Both the position numbers and the translations under genes were made by a program. From NCBI GenBank assembly GCA_046350055.1, contig JAXMBC010000001.1, positions 2,232,001 to 2,296,000 on the forward strand: DNA of 64,000 bases, in the 5' to 3' direction. The DNA comes from JAEUIE01 sp046350055. GTDB taxonomy: Bacteria > Planctomycetota > Planctomycetia > Gemmatales > HRBIN36. Every line of letters starts with the position of its first letter. The stretch's first letter is position 1. The notes under the pieces are model-generated. The model worked only from the letters and a program-made list of their open reading frames with translations, searched no databases and was not told where the DNA came from. This document shows, in pieces, positions 10,310-18,835 of this stretch.

Positions 10310-10609
10310 TTAGGCGGGTGGACCATCAGGTAACAGTGCACGGTTGCCAAAGACCGGCTTCCAGGGGCGAATCTGCCAGCGGAGGAAGATTCCCTCACGA
10401 TGGAAGGGGTCGTCGTGGATGAAAGTTCGTAGCTGGGTCTCATCCTCTGCCTGGTAGATGATCAGTGCGCCGGAATCGTCGGTGCAGGGTCCTGCTGCCA
10501 GGAGATTGCCCGATTCCAGCAGCTTCGTCAGGTGTTGCCGGTGTGCTGGACGCACCTGGGCAATTTTCTCGGTACTGCGCGTGTAGTCATAGAGTACAGC
10601 GTAGATCAT
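10310..10609 (-). CDS. YciI-like (YCII-domain) protein
   Basis: A 99-residue protein with the ferredoxin-like dimeric fold of the YCII family. IYAVLYDYTRSTEKIAQVRPAHRQHL is the first strand and helix. LAAGPCTDDSGALIIYQAEDETQLRTFIHDDPFHREGIF is the usual second half, with His-Asp pairs that are conserved in the family. The start MIYAVLYDY is chosen since YCII proteins begin directly with the first strand; six extra codons are open upstream. YciI-like proteins have been linked to dehalogenase or redox chemistry, but the substrate here is unknown. The gene is the probable first member of a pair with the glycosylase downstream. Confidence 0.8.
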   Translation of the reverse strand: MIYAVLYDYTRSTEKIAQVRPAHRQHLTKLLESGNLLAAGPCTDDSGALIIYQAEDETQLRTFIHDDPFHREGIFLRWQIRPWKPVFGNRALLPDGPPA

Positions 10610-10663
10610 GATGGTCTCGCATTTCAACGTTAGCTTGGCATTCCCCGCGGCATTCTAAAGTCC

Positions 10664-11185
10664 CTACTTCTCCGGCCACCAGATCACCAGTACCAAAGCA
10701 GCAAGGGCACAGAGCAGCCCGACCATATCGGTGAGCAGACTCCATGTATGAGCAGGGCCGAATGCAGCATTGGCTCTCTCTGCTACGGCGGCATCACTGG
10801 AGTAGCGGTCGGTCCGCAGTTCATGCACCTTGGGACCAAGCACAGTGAGGTTGGTGACAACGCATCCCAGCCCGATCACCAGAATGATCACTCGCAGTTT
10901 GCCTGCCCAGCCTGGCGTATTCCACCACCATAGCGATGTCGCCATGGCCAGCACAGCGCACACTGCCTGAAATGGAAAATAGCGGGTGAAGGCCAGATCC
11001 AGAAACTCACCTGCCAGTCTGGTGCCTTGCTGCTCGGTATTGAGTTGCAGCCAGTTACCTGTAGTGGTCGCCAGTTTCTTCATGGCTTCGATGGTAGGCA
11101 ACGCAATGAAGAAGGCAAAGAAGATCACTGCTCCGGACCAGGCAGCAAGAGCGAAGAGGTGTACTACTTTGATGAGTTGAATCAT
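10664..11185 (-). CDS. DUF4149-type integral membrane protein
   Basis: A 173-residue protein with four predicted membrane helices: VVHLFALAAWSGAVIFFAFF, YFPFQAVCAVLAMATSLWWW, LRVIILVIGLGCVVTNLTVL and a C-terminal LLTDMVGLLCALAALVLVIW. The pattern and the SGAVIFFAFFIALP motif fit the DUF4149/TMEM205-like family of unknown function. The start codon overlaps the stop of the upstream TatD-type hydrolase in an ATGA (11182-11185), so the two are almost certainly translated from one message. An ORF start six codons further upstream is possible but would break this coupling. Confidence 0.78.
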   Translation of the reverse strand: MIQLIKVVHLFALAAWSGAVIFFAFFIALPTIEAMKKLATTTGNWLQLNTEQQGTRLAGEFLDLAFTRYFPFQAVCAVLAMATSLWWWNTPGWAGKLRVIILVIGLGCVVTNLTVLGPKVHELRTDRYSSDAAVAERANAAFGPAHTWSLLTDMVGLLCALAALVLVIWWPEK

Positions 11186-11979
11186 ACTGCAAACCGCCTG
11201 CACTGCTTGAAAAACGTCAGAGGGTTGTGAAATACCACCTGGTCAATGACAGCCTGCGGATGGCCGCGTCGCTTCATTTCCTGAATGAACTCAGGCACTG
11301 CCAGTGGGTCCGACTTGCCCCAGTCACCGGCAGAGTTGACCATGATCCGTTCGGTGCCGTATCGCTCTATAACATCCGCTGCCCGGGCGGGGGTGCATTT
11401 GGTAATCGGGTAAAGGGTCATGCCGCACCAGTGTCCCGCATCGAGTGCCAGCTTGACGGTATGCTCTTCGACGTGATCGATCAGGATGCGGTGAGGCTTC
11501 AGCCTGCTCTCGCTTTGGACCATGTCGAGAATCATCCGCGTCCCCTGGTACTTGTCTTCCAGGTGAGGCGTGTGGACGAGGATCAGTTCATCAGTCTTGC
11601 GAGCGAGTTCGAGATGCTCCAGGAAAACAGTCGCTTCATTGCGGGTGTTCTTGTTAAGGCCGATCTCGCCGATCCCCAGCACGTTGGGGCGATCGAGAAA
11701 TTCGGGGATGAGCTTGATCACATCACGCGAAAGCTGCACATTCTCTGCTTCCTTGGCGTTGATGCACAGCCAGGAATAATGCTTGATGCCGAACTGAGCC
11801 GCCCGCCTGGGTTCGACCTCGACGAGATGGCGGAAGTAGTCGCGAAACCCTTCCGCGGACCCTCGATCAAACCCCGCCCAGAAGGCTGGTTCGGAGACCA
11901 ACTGACACCCCGCGTAGGCCATCCGTTGATAGTCATCGGTGACACGAGAGATCATGTGGATATGGGGGTCGATGTACAC
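11182..11979 (-). CDS. TatD-family metal-dependent hydrolase, EboB-like
   Basis: A 265-residue TIM-barrel metallohydrolase. The N-terminal DPHIHMISR supplies the two metal-binding histidines. GIGEIGLN gives the bridging Glu, LVHTPH the next His, and LIDHVEEHT another. NSAGDWGKSDPLAVP carries the final Asp. The overall pattern (IDPHIHM, TDDY, EPAFW, QFGIKHY, SADWG-SDPLAVP) is closer to the TatD-type hydrolases of ebo clusters (EboB) than to classical TatD DNases. That is recognised from memory and was not tested by alignment. The stop codon overlaps the next gene by 4 bases. A sugar-isomerase-like gene lies directly upstream on the same strand, 57 bases away. Confidence 0.8.
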   Translation of the reverse strand: MYIDPHIHMISRVTDDYQRMAYAGCQLVSEPAFWAGFDRGSAEGFRDYFRHLVEVEPRRAAQFGIKHYSWLCINAKEAENVQLSRDVIKLIPEFLDRPNVLGIGEIGLNKNTRNEATVFLEHLELARKTDELILVHTPHLEDKYQGTRMILDMVQSESRLKPHRILIDHVEEHTVKLALDAGHWCGMTLYPITKCTPARAADVIERYGTERIMVNSAGDWGKSDPLAVPEFIQEMKRRGHPQAVIDQVVFHNPLTFFKQCRRFAV

Positions 11980-12036
11980 GGCATCTCACCTGCTGCAAGG
12001 ACAAAGGCTTGCGGATATTGTATCAAGCGGAGGTAG

Positions 12037-12963
12037 CTATACCGCAAACGCTTTCCGCAGCATGGCAAGGCTCTTGGGTACTGCCGTCAACGGTGATTCC
12101 TTACCTTCGAATTCGAGCGAGAGCATTCCCTTGTAGTGATGCTTTTTCAGCATGGCAGCAATGCGGGGGTAGTCGAGCTCGAGTGTGTACCAGGTTCCTC
12201 CGCCGTAGTACGTTTTGGTCTGCATCAGCACCGTTTCGTCAGCCAGCTTTTCAAGCTGCTCGTAGCGATCTTCCCCCAGGAAATTGCCGGTGTCGAGGGT
12301 TACTTTGAGCCAGGGAGATTTGAGAGCATGCACCACTCGCAGTACCCCTTCTGCGGTAAGGCCCAGGCCCCAGTGGTTCTCCAGCCCCATCACTACCCCA
12401 CACTTCTCAGCCACGGGTAGCAGTTTCTCGAAGCTACCAATCACCCAGCCGAAGCCATCGTCATCGGTATAGCCAGGCAGGCGTGGCTCGATTCCTTTAT
12501 TGGCCATAAGTTCATCGAAGTTCTTGCTGGTGTTCCATCGCCCCGTGTTGACCCGCATGGTGGGAATGCCCATGGCTGAAGCTAACTCCAGGCACTTGGA
12601 GGTGTGATCGATGTTCTTCTTTCGCTCTGCTGCATCGGGGGTGACAAAAGTCTGGTGGGTGGAGAAGCCATTGAGGGACAAGCCATTGACGAAGGCCCGG
12701 CGTTTGAGCTTCTGCAAGTAGCCCGGTGTCTCTTCAGTCATCTGACGATGCAGGATTTCAAAGGCATCGAAGCCCATTTCGCCCGCGAGGTCGATGTTCT
12801 TCTCCAGGTCACGCAGGTCGTCGTTCTTAAATTGCCAAAAGGAGTAGCTGGAGACACCAATGAGTGGTGGCCGGGCAGGGGGCTTCTGGTCGGCAAAGCT
12901 GAGCGTCGGAAGCAGGGTACTGCCAGCCGCTGTGGCCAGGAGTTGACGACGGGTGGGGTGCAT
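12037..12963 (-). CDS. Sugar phosphate isomerase/epimerase-like protein, TAT signal
   Basis: A 308-residue TIM-barrel protein of the xylose-isomerase-like AP-endonuclease-2 superfamily. It starts with a twin-arginine leader (TRRQLLATAAGSTLLP), so it is probably exported folded. Barrel motifs visible are IGVSSYSFWQF, MGFDAFEIL, VVMGLENHWG (metal-binding Glu), VTLDTGNFLG and LSLEFEGKESP (second metal Glu). Planctomycetes hold many such exported isomerase-like proteins whose substrates are mostly unknown. It precedes the TatD-type hydrolase on the same strand and could share its transcript. Confidence 0.82.
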   Translation of the reverse strand: MHPTRRQLLATAAGSTLLPTLSFADQKPPARPPLIGVSSYSFWQFKNDDLRDLEKNIDLAGEMGFDAFEILHRQMTEETPGYLQKLKRRAFVNGLSLNGFSTHQTFVTPDAAERKKNIDHTSKCLELASAMGIPTMRVNTGRWNTSKNFDELMANKGIEPRLPGYTDDDGFGWVIGSFEKLLPVAEKCGVVMGLENHWGLGLTAEGVLRVVHALKSPWLKVTLDTGNFLGEDRYEQLEKLADETVLMQTKTYYGGGTWYTLELDYPRIAAMLKKHHYKGMLSLEFEGKESPLTAVPKSLAMLRKAFAV

Positions 12964-13004
12964 GGTGAATCCTCAGGAATGCTATGCATTGTACAGGAAA
13001 GCCA

Positions 13005-13032
13005 AACGGAGATGCGGTAGAGCATCTCCGTT
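13005..13032. terminator. Hairpin terminator after prenyltransferase-repeat gene
   Basis: A perfect 11-bp stem (AACGGAGATGC at 13005-13015 and GCATCTCCGTT at 13022-13032) has a 6-base loop. It follows the stop of the minus-strand gene at 13050. The following minus-strand bases are only moderately T-rich. Confidence 0.6.
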
Positions 13033-13049
13033 GCAGGATTCAGGGAGTG

Positions 13050-14159
13050 TTACTTTTTGGCGTTGCTCAATGCCAGCAGTGCGAAGGAGGTCACCAGGTT
13101 GGCGTCCCCTTCCATCCAGCGATCCTGTTCATTGACCCAACTGCCATTGGTCTGCTGAGTCTTGGCCAACTGTGCAACCAGATCTTTTCGCCAGTCGTGC
13201 TTCACACCCTTGTCGTCCACAATCTCATCCAGGCCGAGCACTTTGAAGGCCTTGGTCATCGTGTTGTAGCCATAATAAAGGCCATGTTTCTCGCGGCCTT
13301 TGGGCATCCCGACATTCACTTCCATCGAGTAGTTCTTTCTCACCCAGTTGAGAGCTTCGACCACGCGGCGGTCGTTCTTGTCAACGCCTGCGTAGATCAT
13401 ACTTTTGATGCCGGCATAGGTGATGCTGCCATAGCCAGGGCCGGGGCTGGCGTCGTTGGCTTTTTCATTGGCCTTGGTTTCCATGGGGTTGTAGATGAAG
13501 CTGCCATCGTTGTACTGACTAGCCCAGGGCTGATCCTGATGCTCACCTTTCAGGTTCTGACTGCGGCTCAGAAAGAAGGTGGCCTTTTTGAAGGCGGGGT
13601 TATCCTGCTTTACTCCAGCAGCATTGAGGGCTTCGAGGGCGAAGCCGCTATTGCTCATATCAGGGCGGTTCTTGCTGTCGTACCCGAACCCGCCGTAGAA
13701 GGTATCGGTGGTGGTTTTGCCTTCCTCCTCGTCCCACTGCAGGCCAATGAGGAACTTTGCGCCTGCATCAACAACCTGCTGGTATTTGCCATTCTTATTT
13801 GCAGCGGCAAAAGCCATCACGTTGACGCTGGTGACGTAGTTCTTGAGCTGTTGCTTGGGATTCGAGCCAGCGATATGGCCTTCCTTGCTATTGATGAGCT
13901 TTTCCAGGTAAGCCAGGCCATTCTTCACCATGGGATCATCAAGACTCACGCCCGATTTGATAAGAGCTGTAACCACAATGCCAGTGATACCAATGTGCTT
14001 ATCACCACTCCAACTGCCATCAACTCCCTGCGTACTGCGGAGGAAGGCGATGGCCTTTTCGGTAAGCTTGTCAGCTGAGGGCGTGTCCTGGCTGATGGCA
14101 GTGACGGAAAGGAGAAATAAGGTCACGGCGCTGACTGCGAACTTCATGATGGATCTCAT
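13050..14159 (-). CDS. Exported prenyltransferase/squalene-oxidase-repeat protein
   Basis: A roughly 369-residue alpha/alpha-toroid protein with a signal peptide (KFAVSAVTLFLLSVTAISQ). It has repeated QxxxGSW-type units: STQGVDGSWSG, FYGGFGYDSKNRPDMSNSGFALEAL, YGSITYAGIKSMIYAG and KTQQTNGSWVNEQ. These are typical of the terpene-cyclase/prenyltransferase superfamily. The cyclase DXDD and QW catalytic sets are not evident, so it is more likely a binding or structural relative than an active cyclase. A TATAAT box at 14180-14185 on the minus strand puts transcription close to base 14173, which argues against the first ATG at 14174; MRSIMKF (14159) or MKFAV (14147) is the likely start. The gene is followed by a hairpin. 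Confidence 0.82.
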   Translation of the reverse strand: MRSIMKFAVSAVTLFLLSVTAISQDTPSADKLTEKAIAFLRSTQGVDGSWSGDKHIGITGIVVTALIKSGVSLDDPMVKNGLAYLEKLINSKEGHIAGSNPKQQLKNYVTSVNVMAFAAANKNGKYQQVVDAGAKFLIGLQWDEEEGKTTTDTFYGGFGYDSKNRPDMSNSGFALEALNAAGVKQDNPAFKKATFFLSRSQNLKGEHQDQPWASQYNDGSFIYNPMETKANEKANDASPGPGYGSITYAGIKSMIYAGVDKNDRRVVEALNWVRKNYSMEVNVGMPKGREKHGLYYGYNTMTKAFKVLGLDEIVDDKGVKHDWRKDLVAQLAKTQQTNGSWVNEQDRWMEGDANLVTSFALLALSNAKK

Positions 14160-14179
14160 ACCAGGGATTATCATCCATC

Positions 14180-14185
14180 ATTATA
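14180..14185 (-). promoter_or_regulatory. Candidate -10 box (TATAAT) for the repeat-protein gene
   Basis: A consensus TATAAT on the minus strand lies 21 bases upstream of the chosen start of the prenyltransferase-repeat gene. No consensus -35 is found at 16-18 bases. It lies in the short gap after sdhB and suggests that this gene has its own promoter. Confidence 0.4.
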
Positions 14186-14215
14186 GTGTCTGGCACAGGA
14201 CAATTGGCATGGGCG

Positions 14216-14968
14216 TTACTTCTTCCCTCGCTTGAACAGGAAGTTCGCCAGCATCTTGAGTGGATCAAAGTACTCGTCCACCACCCGTTCCTTGAGTGGA
14301 ATGATGGCGTTATCGGTGATGTGGATGTGCTCCGGACACACCTTGGTGCAACACTTCGTGATGTTGCAATACCCCAGGCCATGCTCGTTCTTCAGGGCAT
14401 CGATGCGGTTGGCATCGTCGATGGGGTTCATCTCCAGGGCTGCAGTGTAGACGAAGAATCGGGGGCCGATGAACTCGTCGTGCTTGTGGTGATCCCGCAG
14501 TACATGGCAGACATCCTGGCACAGGAAGCATTCGATGCACTTACGGAATTCCTGGGGTCTGTCGATGTCGCTCTGGTTCATCGTCCACGTGCCGTCTTTC
14601 CGATCAGGCTTCGTCGGAGTGAGCTTCTTGATCTTCTTCTTGACCTCGAAGTTCCATGATACATCAGAGACGAGGTCGCGCATGTGGGGGAAGGCCCGCA
14701 TCGGCTCCACTGTCACCGGCTGGTCGCTCGGCAGCGACTTGATCTGGGTCATGCACATGAGCTTGGGCATGCCATTGATCTCGGCACTGCATGAGCCGCA
14801 CTTTCCGGCCTTGCAGTTCCAGCGCAGGGCCAGATCGTTGGCGTTTTCCGCCTGAATCTGGTGCATGGCATCGAGAACGACCATGCCTTCGGTCACTTCA
14901 GTGGTGTAGTCCTTGAACTCACCCTGGCCTTTGTCACCCCGCCAGATGCGAAAGGTCATCTTGCTCAT
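14216..14968 (-). CDS. sdhB: Succinate dehydrogenase iron-sulfur subunit
   Basis: Carries electrons from the flavin of SdhA to the membrane quinone. The 250 residues hold three Fe-S cluster sites. The plant-type [2Fe-2S] is in WNCKAGKCGSCSAEINGMPKLMC, given here by its key Cys residues in the first third of the protein. The bacterial ferredoxin-type sites are CIECFLCQDVC and CNITKCCTKVCPEH. The sequence style (MTFRIWRGD, DLALRWNCKAGKCGSCSAEING) resembles the actinobacterial Sdh1 type rather than E. coli SdhB. The start overlaps the sdhA stop by 4 bases (ATGA), so translation is coupled. It is the last gene of the sdhC-A-B operon. Confidence 0.95.
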   Translation of the reverse strand: MSKMTFRIWRGDKGQGEFKDYTTEVTEGMVVLDAMHQIQAENANDLALRWNCKAGKCGSCSAEINGMPKLMCMTQIKSLPSDQPVTVEPMRAFPHMRDLVSDVSWNFEVKKKIKKLTPTKPDRKDGTWTMNQSDIDRPQEFRKCIECFLCQDVCHVLRDHHKHDEFIGPRFFVYTAALEMNPIDDANRIDALKNEHGLGYCNITKCCTKVCPEHIHITDNAIIPLKERVVDEYFDPLKMLANFLFKRGKK

Positions 14969-16782
14969 TTCTTCTGGTCCTCGATGATTTGCTTGAGTTC
15001 GTCGGGCAGGGGTTTGACTGGTCTGCGTTCGAGCACCATTTCGCCACTGGGGCTTTTCCTGATGATGCTGTTGTAGGTCTCGCCTTCCTTGCTCTTGTCG
15101 GGATAATCGTCACGGAAGTGGCCTCCGCGACTTTCCTTGCGATCCAGAGCAGCCTTGGCGATGGCTTCGGAGACGGTGAGCAGGTTGGCCAGGTCGATGG
15201 AAGTGTGCCAGCCTGGGTTATAGTCACGCTGACCGCCGACGCCGGCGTTGGCGGCCCGCTTCTTCAGTTCATCGATAACGCCCAGCGCCTGCTGCATTTC
15301 CGCTTCGACACGGACGATGCCGACCAGTTCCTGCATCTTGTCTTGCAGCTTGGCCTGGATGGCATAGGGCGATTCGCCAGAGGTGCCTCGTTCGAGAGGC
15401 AGCAAGGCCTGCTTGATACCGTGTTGCACATCGCCATCGTTGATCCTGGGTGCACCGTGTGTCTTGGCGAACTCCGCCGCGTAGTCACCGGCTCGCTTGC
15501 CGAAGACGACCAGATCGGAGAGTGAGTTGCCGCCGAGACGATTGGCTCCGTGCAACCCTGCTGCTACTTCACCAGCGGCAAAGAGGCCTGGTACATTGGT
15601 CATCTGCGTGTCGCCATCCACCCGCACGCCGCCCATGATGTAGTGGGTCGTCGGGCCGACTTCCATCGGCACCTGCGTGATGTCGATATCAGCCAGGGCC
15701 ATGAACTGGTGATACATGCTCGGCAGCTTCTTGCGGATGTGCTCAGCTGCCTTGGGGATCTTCTCTTTGATCCAGGCGATGTCGAGGAAGACGCCACCAT
15801 GCGGGCTGCCTCGCCCTTCGCGCACTTCGCGTTGAATGCAGCGGGCCACGTGGTCGCGAGTAAGCAGTTCCGGCGGACGACGGGCCGACTTATCGCCTGT
15901 CACATAACGCCAGCCTTCTTCAGGGGAATCAGCTGTCTGGTTCTTGTAGTTGTCGGGGATGTCGTCAAACATGAAGCGTTTGCCATCCTTGTTGCGAAGC
16001 ACACCGCCTTCGCCCCGCACGCCTTCCGTGACGAGAATGCCTTTCACGCTCGGTGGCCAGACCATGCCAGTGGGATGGAACTGCACGAATTCCATGTCCA
16101 TCAGTTCAGCCCCGGCGTGATATGCCAGCGATTGGCCATCGCCGGTGTATTCCCAACTGTTGCTGGTGACCTTGTAAGCCCGTCCAATGCCACCGGTAGC
16201 CAGCACGATGGCCTTGGCGTGAAAGAGTTTGAACTCGCCTTTCTGCCGATCGTAGCAGAGCGCCCCGGAGACCCGGTCGCCATCTTTCAGCAGCGAACAG
16301 ACGGTGTGCTCCATGTGCACATCGATGCCCTGGTGGATGCCGTGGTCCTGCAGGGTGCGGATCATTTCGAGGCCGGTGCGGTCGCCCACGTGAGCGAGTC
16401 GTGGGTAGCGGTGGCCGCCGAAGTTACGCTGGAGGATACCACCGTCTTTGGTTCGGTCGAAGAGGGCGCCCCATGCCTCAAGTTCACGTACGCGGTCGGG
16501 GGCTTCCTTGGCGTGTAGTTCAGCCATACGCCAGTTGTTGATATACTGCCCGCCTCGCATGGTATCGGCGAAGTGGACTTTCCAACTGTCGCGGTCATCG
16601 ACGTTGGCCATGGCAGCTGCCATGCCACCTTCGGCCATGACGGTGTGGGCCTTACCTAGGAGCGACTTGGTGATGAGGCCGACCTTCACGCCATGCGAAG
16701 CTGCCGCGATGGCTGCCCGCAACCCCGCACCACCGGCGCCAATGACGAGGACATCGTGTTCGAGATTCACAATCTCAGGCAT
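14965..16782 (-). CDS. sdhA: Succinate dehydrogenase flavoprotein subunit
   Basis: Oxidises succinate to fumarate at a covalently bound FAD on the cytoplasmic side. The 605 residues begin with the dinucleotide fold VLVIGAGGAGLRAAIAAA. KAHTVMAEGG contains the histidine expected to bind FAD covalently. EFVQFHPTG, GVRGEGGVLRNKDGKRFM and LHGANRLGGNSLSDLVVFG supply the active-site His/Arg and FAD contacts. A GGAG ribosome site precedes the ATG. It follows sdhC after 46 bases and overlaps sdhB by 4 bases. Confidence 0.96.
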   Translation of the reverse strand: MPEIVNLEHDVLVIGAGGAGLRAAIAAASHGVKVGLITKSLLGKAHTVMAEGGMAAAMANVDDRDSWKVHFADTMRGGQYINNWRMAELHAKEAPDRVRELEAWGALFDRTKDGGILQRNFGGHRYPRLAHVGDRTGLEMIRTLQDHGIHQGIDVHMEHTVCSLLKDGDRVSGALCYDRQKGEFKLFHAKAIVLATGGIGRAYKVTSNSWEYTGDGQSLAYHAGAELMDMEFVQFHPTGMVWPPSVKGILVTEGVRGEGGVLRNKDGKRFMFDDIPDNYKNQTADSPEEGWRYVTGDKSARRPPELLTRDHVARCIQREVREGRGSPHGGVFLDIAWIKEKIPKAAEHIRKKLPSMYHQFMALADIDITQVPMEVGPTTHYIMGGVRVDGDTQMTNVPGLFAAGEVAAGLHGANRLGGNSLSDLVVFGKRAGDYAAEFAKTHGAPRINDGDVQHGIKQALLPLERGTSGESPYAIQAKLQDKMQELVGIVRVEAEMQQALGVIDELKKRAANAGVGGQRDYNPGWHTSIDLANLLTVSEAIAKAALDRKESRGGHFRDDYPDKSKEGETYNSIIRKSPSGEMVLERRPVKPLPDELKQIIEDQKK

Positions 16783-16828
16783 TCCGAACTCCAGATGTAT
16801 GGCAAAGAATGAGAGCGTAATGCCCTGA

Positions 16829-17629
16829 CTAGATGATCCGAAGATCCGTCCAGATCCCCATCGAGCACATCCGAATATAGATGTCTGAGAAGGCCACCGA
16901 GAACAGGCTCATCCACGCCCACTTGTGGTGATGCTGATTGAGGCAGGTCGAGCAATCGTAGACCTTTTTCTTGAGAGGGTGCTTCGAAATCAGATCGTGC
17001 AAGCCACCCACCAGATGGCGGAAGGAGTGACAGCCAAAGGTGTACCCACCCAGCAGCACAACGTTCAGACAGAGCACCAGCGTGCCGACGCCGATGCCGA
17101 AGCTCTTGACGCCATTGGTCGTCCAGATGAATGCTTGAATCGCATCCCAGGCCAGAAGGCCGATGAAGAGGATTGCAAAGTAGAGAAAATAGCGGTGGAT
17201 GTTCTGTAACACCAGCGGCAAATACTTCTCGCCCAGGTAGCCGCTTCGCCATTCTCCCACAGCACACGAAGGAGGATCGCTCCAGAAAGCCTTGTAGTAG
17301 GCTCCGCGATAGTAGTAGCAGGTGAAGCGGAAAAAGGCCGGGAAAGGCAAAATGATGAGCGCCGGTGAGAAGGGTAGCCAGCCCGGCCACCATGCCGGCT
17401 TGGGCCCGAACCAAGCATGTGGCGAATTGCCCCACAGTTCCGGCGAGTAGAACGGCGACAGGTAGGGCCCATACGTGTAGTAGGCGTTCTGAAACGCCGC
17501 CCACGTGGCATACACGATGAAGGAGGTCAGGATGGTGACAACGATGATCGGCTGAACCCACCAACGATCCTGTCGCAGCGTTTCCCCCATCCTGCGGGGA
17601 GGCGACATTGGCAACGAGACTCGCGACAT
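16829..17629 (-). CDS. sdhC: Succinate dehydrogenase membrane anchor, Sdh1-type single subunit
   Basis: The quinone-reducing membrane anchor of complex II. At 266 residues it is twice the size of classical SdhC or SdhD. Five hydrophobic spans are visible: IIVVTILTSFIVYATWAAF, LIILPFPAFFRFTCYYYRG, YFLYFAILFIGLLAWDAI, VGTLVLCLNVVLLGGYTFG and a C-terminal WMSLFSVAFSDIYIRM. This matches the single large anchor of actinobacterial Sdh1 complexes. Possible cofactor ligands are the His pair in GCHSFRHLVGG and the cluster DCSTCLNQHHHKW before the last helix. The order C-A-B with short gaps makes it the first gene of the operon. A GGGAG ribosome site precedes the ATG. Confidence 0.85.
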   Translation of the reverse strand: MSRVSLPMSPPRRMGETLRQDRWWVQPIIVVTILTSFIVYATWAAFQNAYYTYGPYLSPFYSPELWGNSPHAWFGPKPAWWPGWLPFSPALIILPFPAFFRFTCYYYRGAYYKAFWSDPPSCAVGEWRSGYLGEKYLPLVLQNIHRYFLYFAILFIGLLAWDAIQAFIWTTNGVKSFGIGVGTLVLCLNVVLLGGYTFGCHSFRHLVGGLHDLISKHPLKKKVYDCSTCLNQHHHKWAWMSLFSVAFSDIYIRMCSMGIWTDLRII

Positions 17630-17717
17630 GATTTCTCCCTGACTTCCGTCTGACTTGCTCCATTCAATAACGAATGGTCAGACTTGTCAATCAGTGAATT
17701 GCAGAAGTGGAACAAAA

Positions 17718-17743
17718 AAGCCCCGACATTCCTGCCGAGGCTT
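17718..17743 (-). terminator. Rho-independent terminator after DUF1559 gene
   Basis: On the minus strand an 8-bp stem with one G-U pair (AAGCCTCG and CGGGGCTT) is followed directly by TTTTTTGTT. It lies 18 bases after the stop of the DUF1559 gene and upstream of the sdh operon, isolating the two units. Confidence 0.8.
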
Positions 17744-17760
17744 GCCATTGCCACAATGGA

Positions 17761-18726
17761 TTAATCTTCAACGACTTCACCGCCAAAGCGGGTAGAGAAG
17801 GCACTCCAGATCACAGGATCAATATCGTTTTGATAATAACGCACCGATCCGTCACCAAAGAGAACTTGCACACCCTGGACATGCATGCTGCGGGCAGCCC
17901 GGAAACTGAACCCTCCCGAAGCCATGCAATCCCAACCCTTGCGATTAGGGGTATAAGCATGATCGTACACAACGGATTCACCGTCAGCCCAGATCAGTCC
18001 ACGATCTGTCTTATACGGACCGGCATTGCTGTCACATAATGCGGCAGTCAATGGACCAGCGCTAAGCTTGGCATAGTAGTTCTGAGGCAGGTTTCCAACG
18101 CTGGCAGCGTCACTCCCGCCAGGCCCCAGCAATGTTTCAGAAATGAGAGAAGTGTGGCTTGTGCCATCGCGCATATCTTCTATTCGCAAATGGCGATTGA
18201 CGATGAACATACCATCAGCACCGGTGCGCTGTCCACCATTGACGCCGGAGCCCACACAGACCACGTAATTGCAGGGACCGTAGCGAGAATCTATTTTCTG
18301 CATCGTATCACTGGGGCAGAGCATGAGTTTGACCATATTGGAGACTCCCACTTGATTGGGAGGAAGAACAGTAGAGCCTGTTGCGTCATAGAGCGGAATT
18401 TCGGTATCAATCAGCTTCCGCAGATTGTCCTGCTCTACATAAGGCAGTACCTGGGCAAAGACCGACCAGCGATAAAACTTGTCTGGTACCATGGGATAGG
18501 CGGATGTGACTTTCTTCTCATAGGCTGGTGGAAAGTTCCTGTAGTCGTTGTGATAGTTGTGGAGTGCAATACCCCATTGTCTCAGATTCGAGCCACAGAG
18601 CATTTTGTTAGCTGCTTCCCGCACTTTCTGCACGGCAGGCAGCAGCAGGGCCATCAGCATGGCAATGATGGCAATGACCACTAGAAGTTCAATCAAAGTA
18701 AACGCACGACGGGTTGACCTGTTCAT
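17761..18726 (-). CDS. DUF1559 family prepilin-like protein
   Basis: A 321-residue planctomycete DUF1559 protein. The N-terminus has a type IV prepilin signal, RRAFTLIELLVVIAIIAMLMALLLPAVQ here given by its key parts: basic leader, cleavage site before F, and a hydrophobic helix with Glu at position +5. DUF1559 follows, with REAANKMLCGSNLRQWGIALHNYHND and the C-terminal HPG-like segment near VQVLFGDGSVRYYQNDID. The start MNRSTRR is chosen because a GAGG ribosome site lies 7 bases upstream and because the leader is then of prepilin length; the longer frame adds a spurious hydrophobic stretch. Proteins of this family occur in tens to hundreds of copies per planctomycete genome. They probably act as pseudopilins or are anchored by the type II-like system. 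Confidence 0.93.
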   Translation of the reverse strand: MNRSTRRAFTLIELLVVIAIIAMLMALLLPAVQKVREAANKMLCGSNLRQWGIALHNYHNDYRNFPPAYEKKVTSAYPMVPDKFYRWSVFAQVLPYVEQDNLRKLIDTEIPLYDATGSTVLPPNQVGVSNMVKLMLCPSDTMQKIDSRYGPCNYVVCVGSGVNGGQRTGADGMFIVNRHLRIEDMRDGTSHTSLISETLLGPGGSDAASVGNLPQNYYAKLSAGPLTAALCDSNAGPYKTDRGLIWADGESVVYDHAYTPNRKGWDCMASGGFSFRAARSMHVQGVQVLFGDGSVRYYQNDIDPVIWSAFSTRFGGEVVED

Positions 18727-18835
18727 GTCATGCCTCGAAATCAGGGATACCAAGAGAGTGACAGGAAGATACACCAGTTGCAAGATAAAGTTGAAGCAAA
18801 CCCCATTATTCCTCAGGAAGACTCCTGCACGATTG

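Noticed and set aside
16767..17663. A 298-codon frame overlapping sdhC on the same strand
   Set aside because: sdhC in the other frame has five clear membrane spans and a good ribosome site; this frame has no such pattern.
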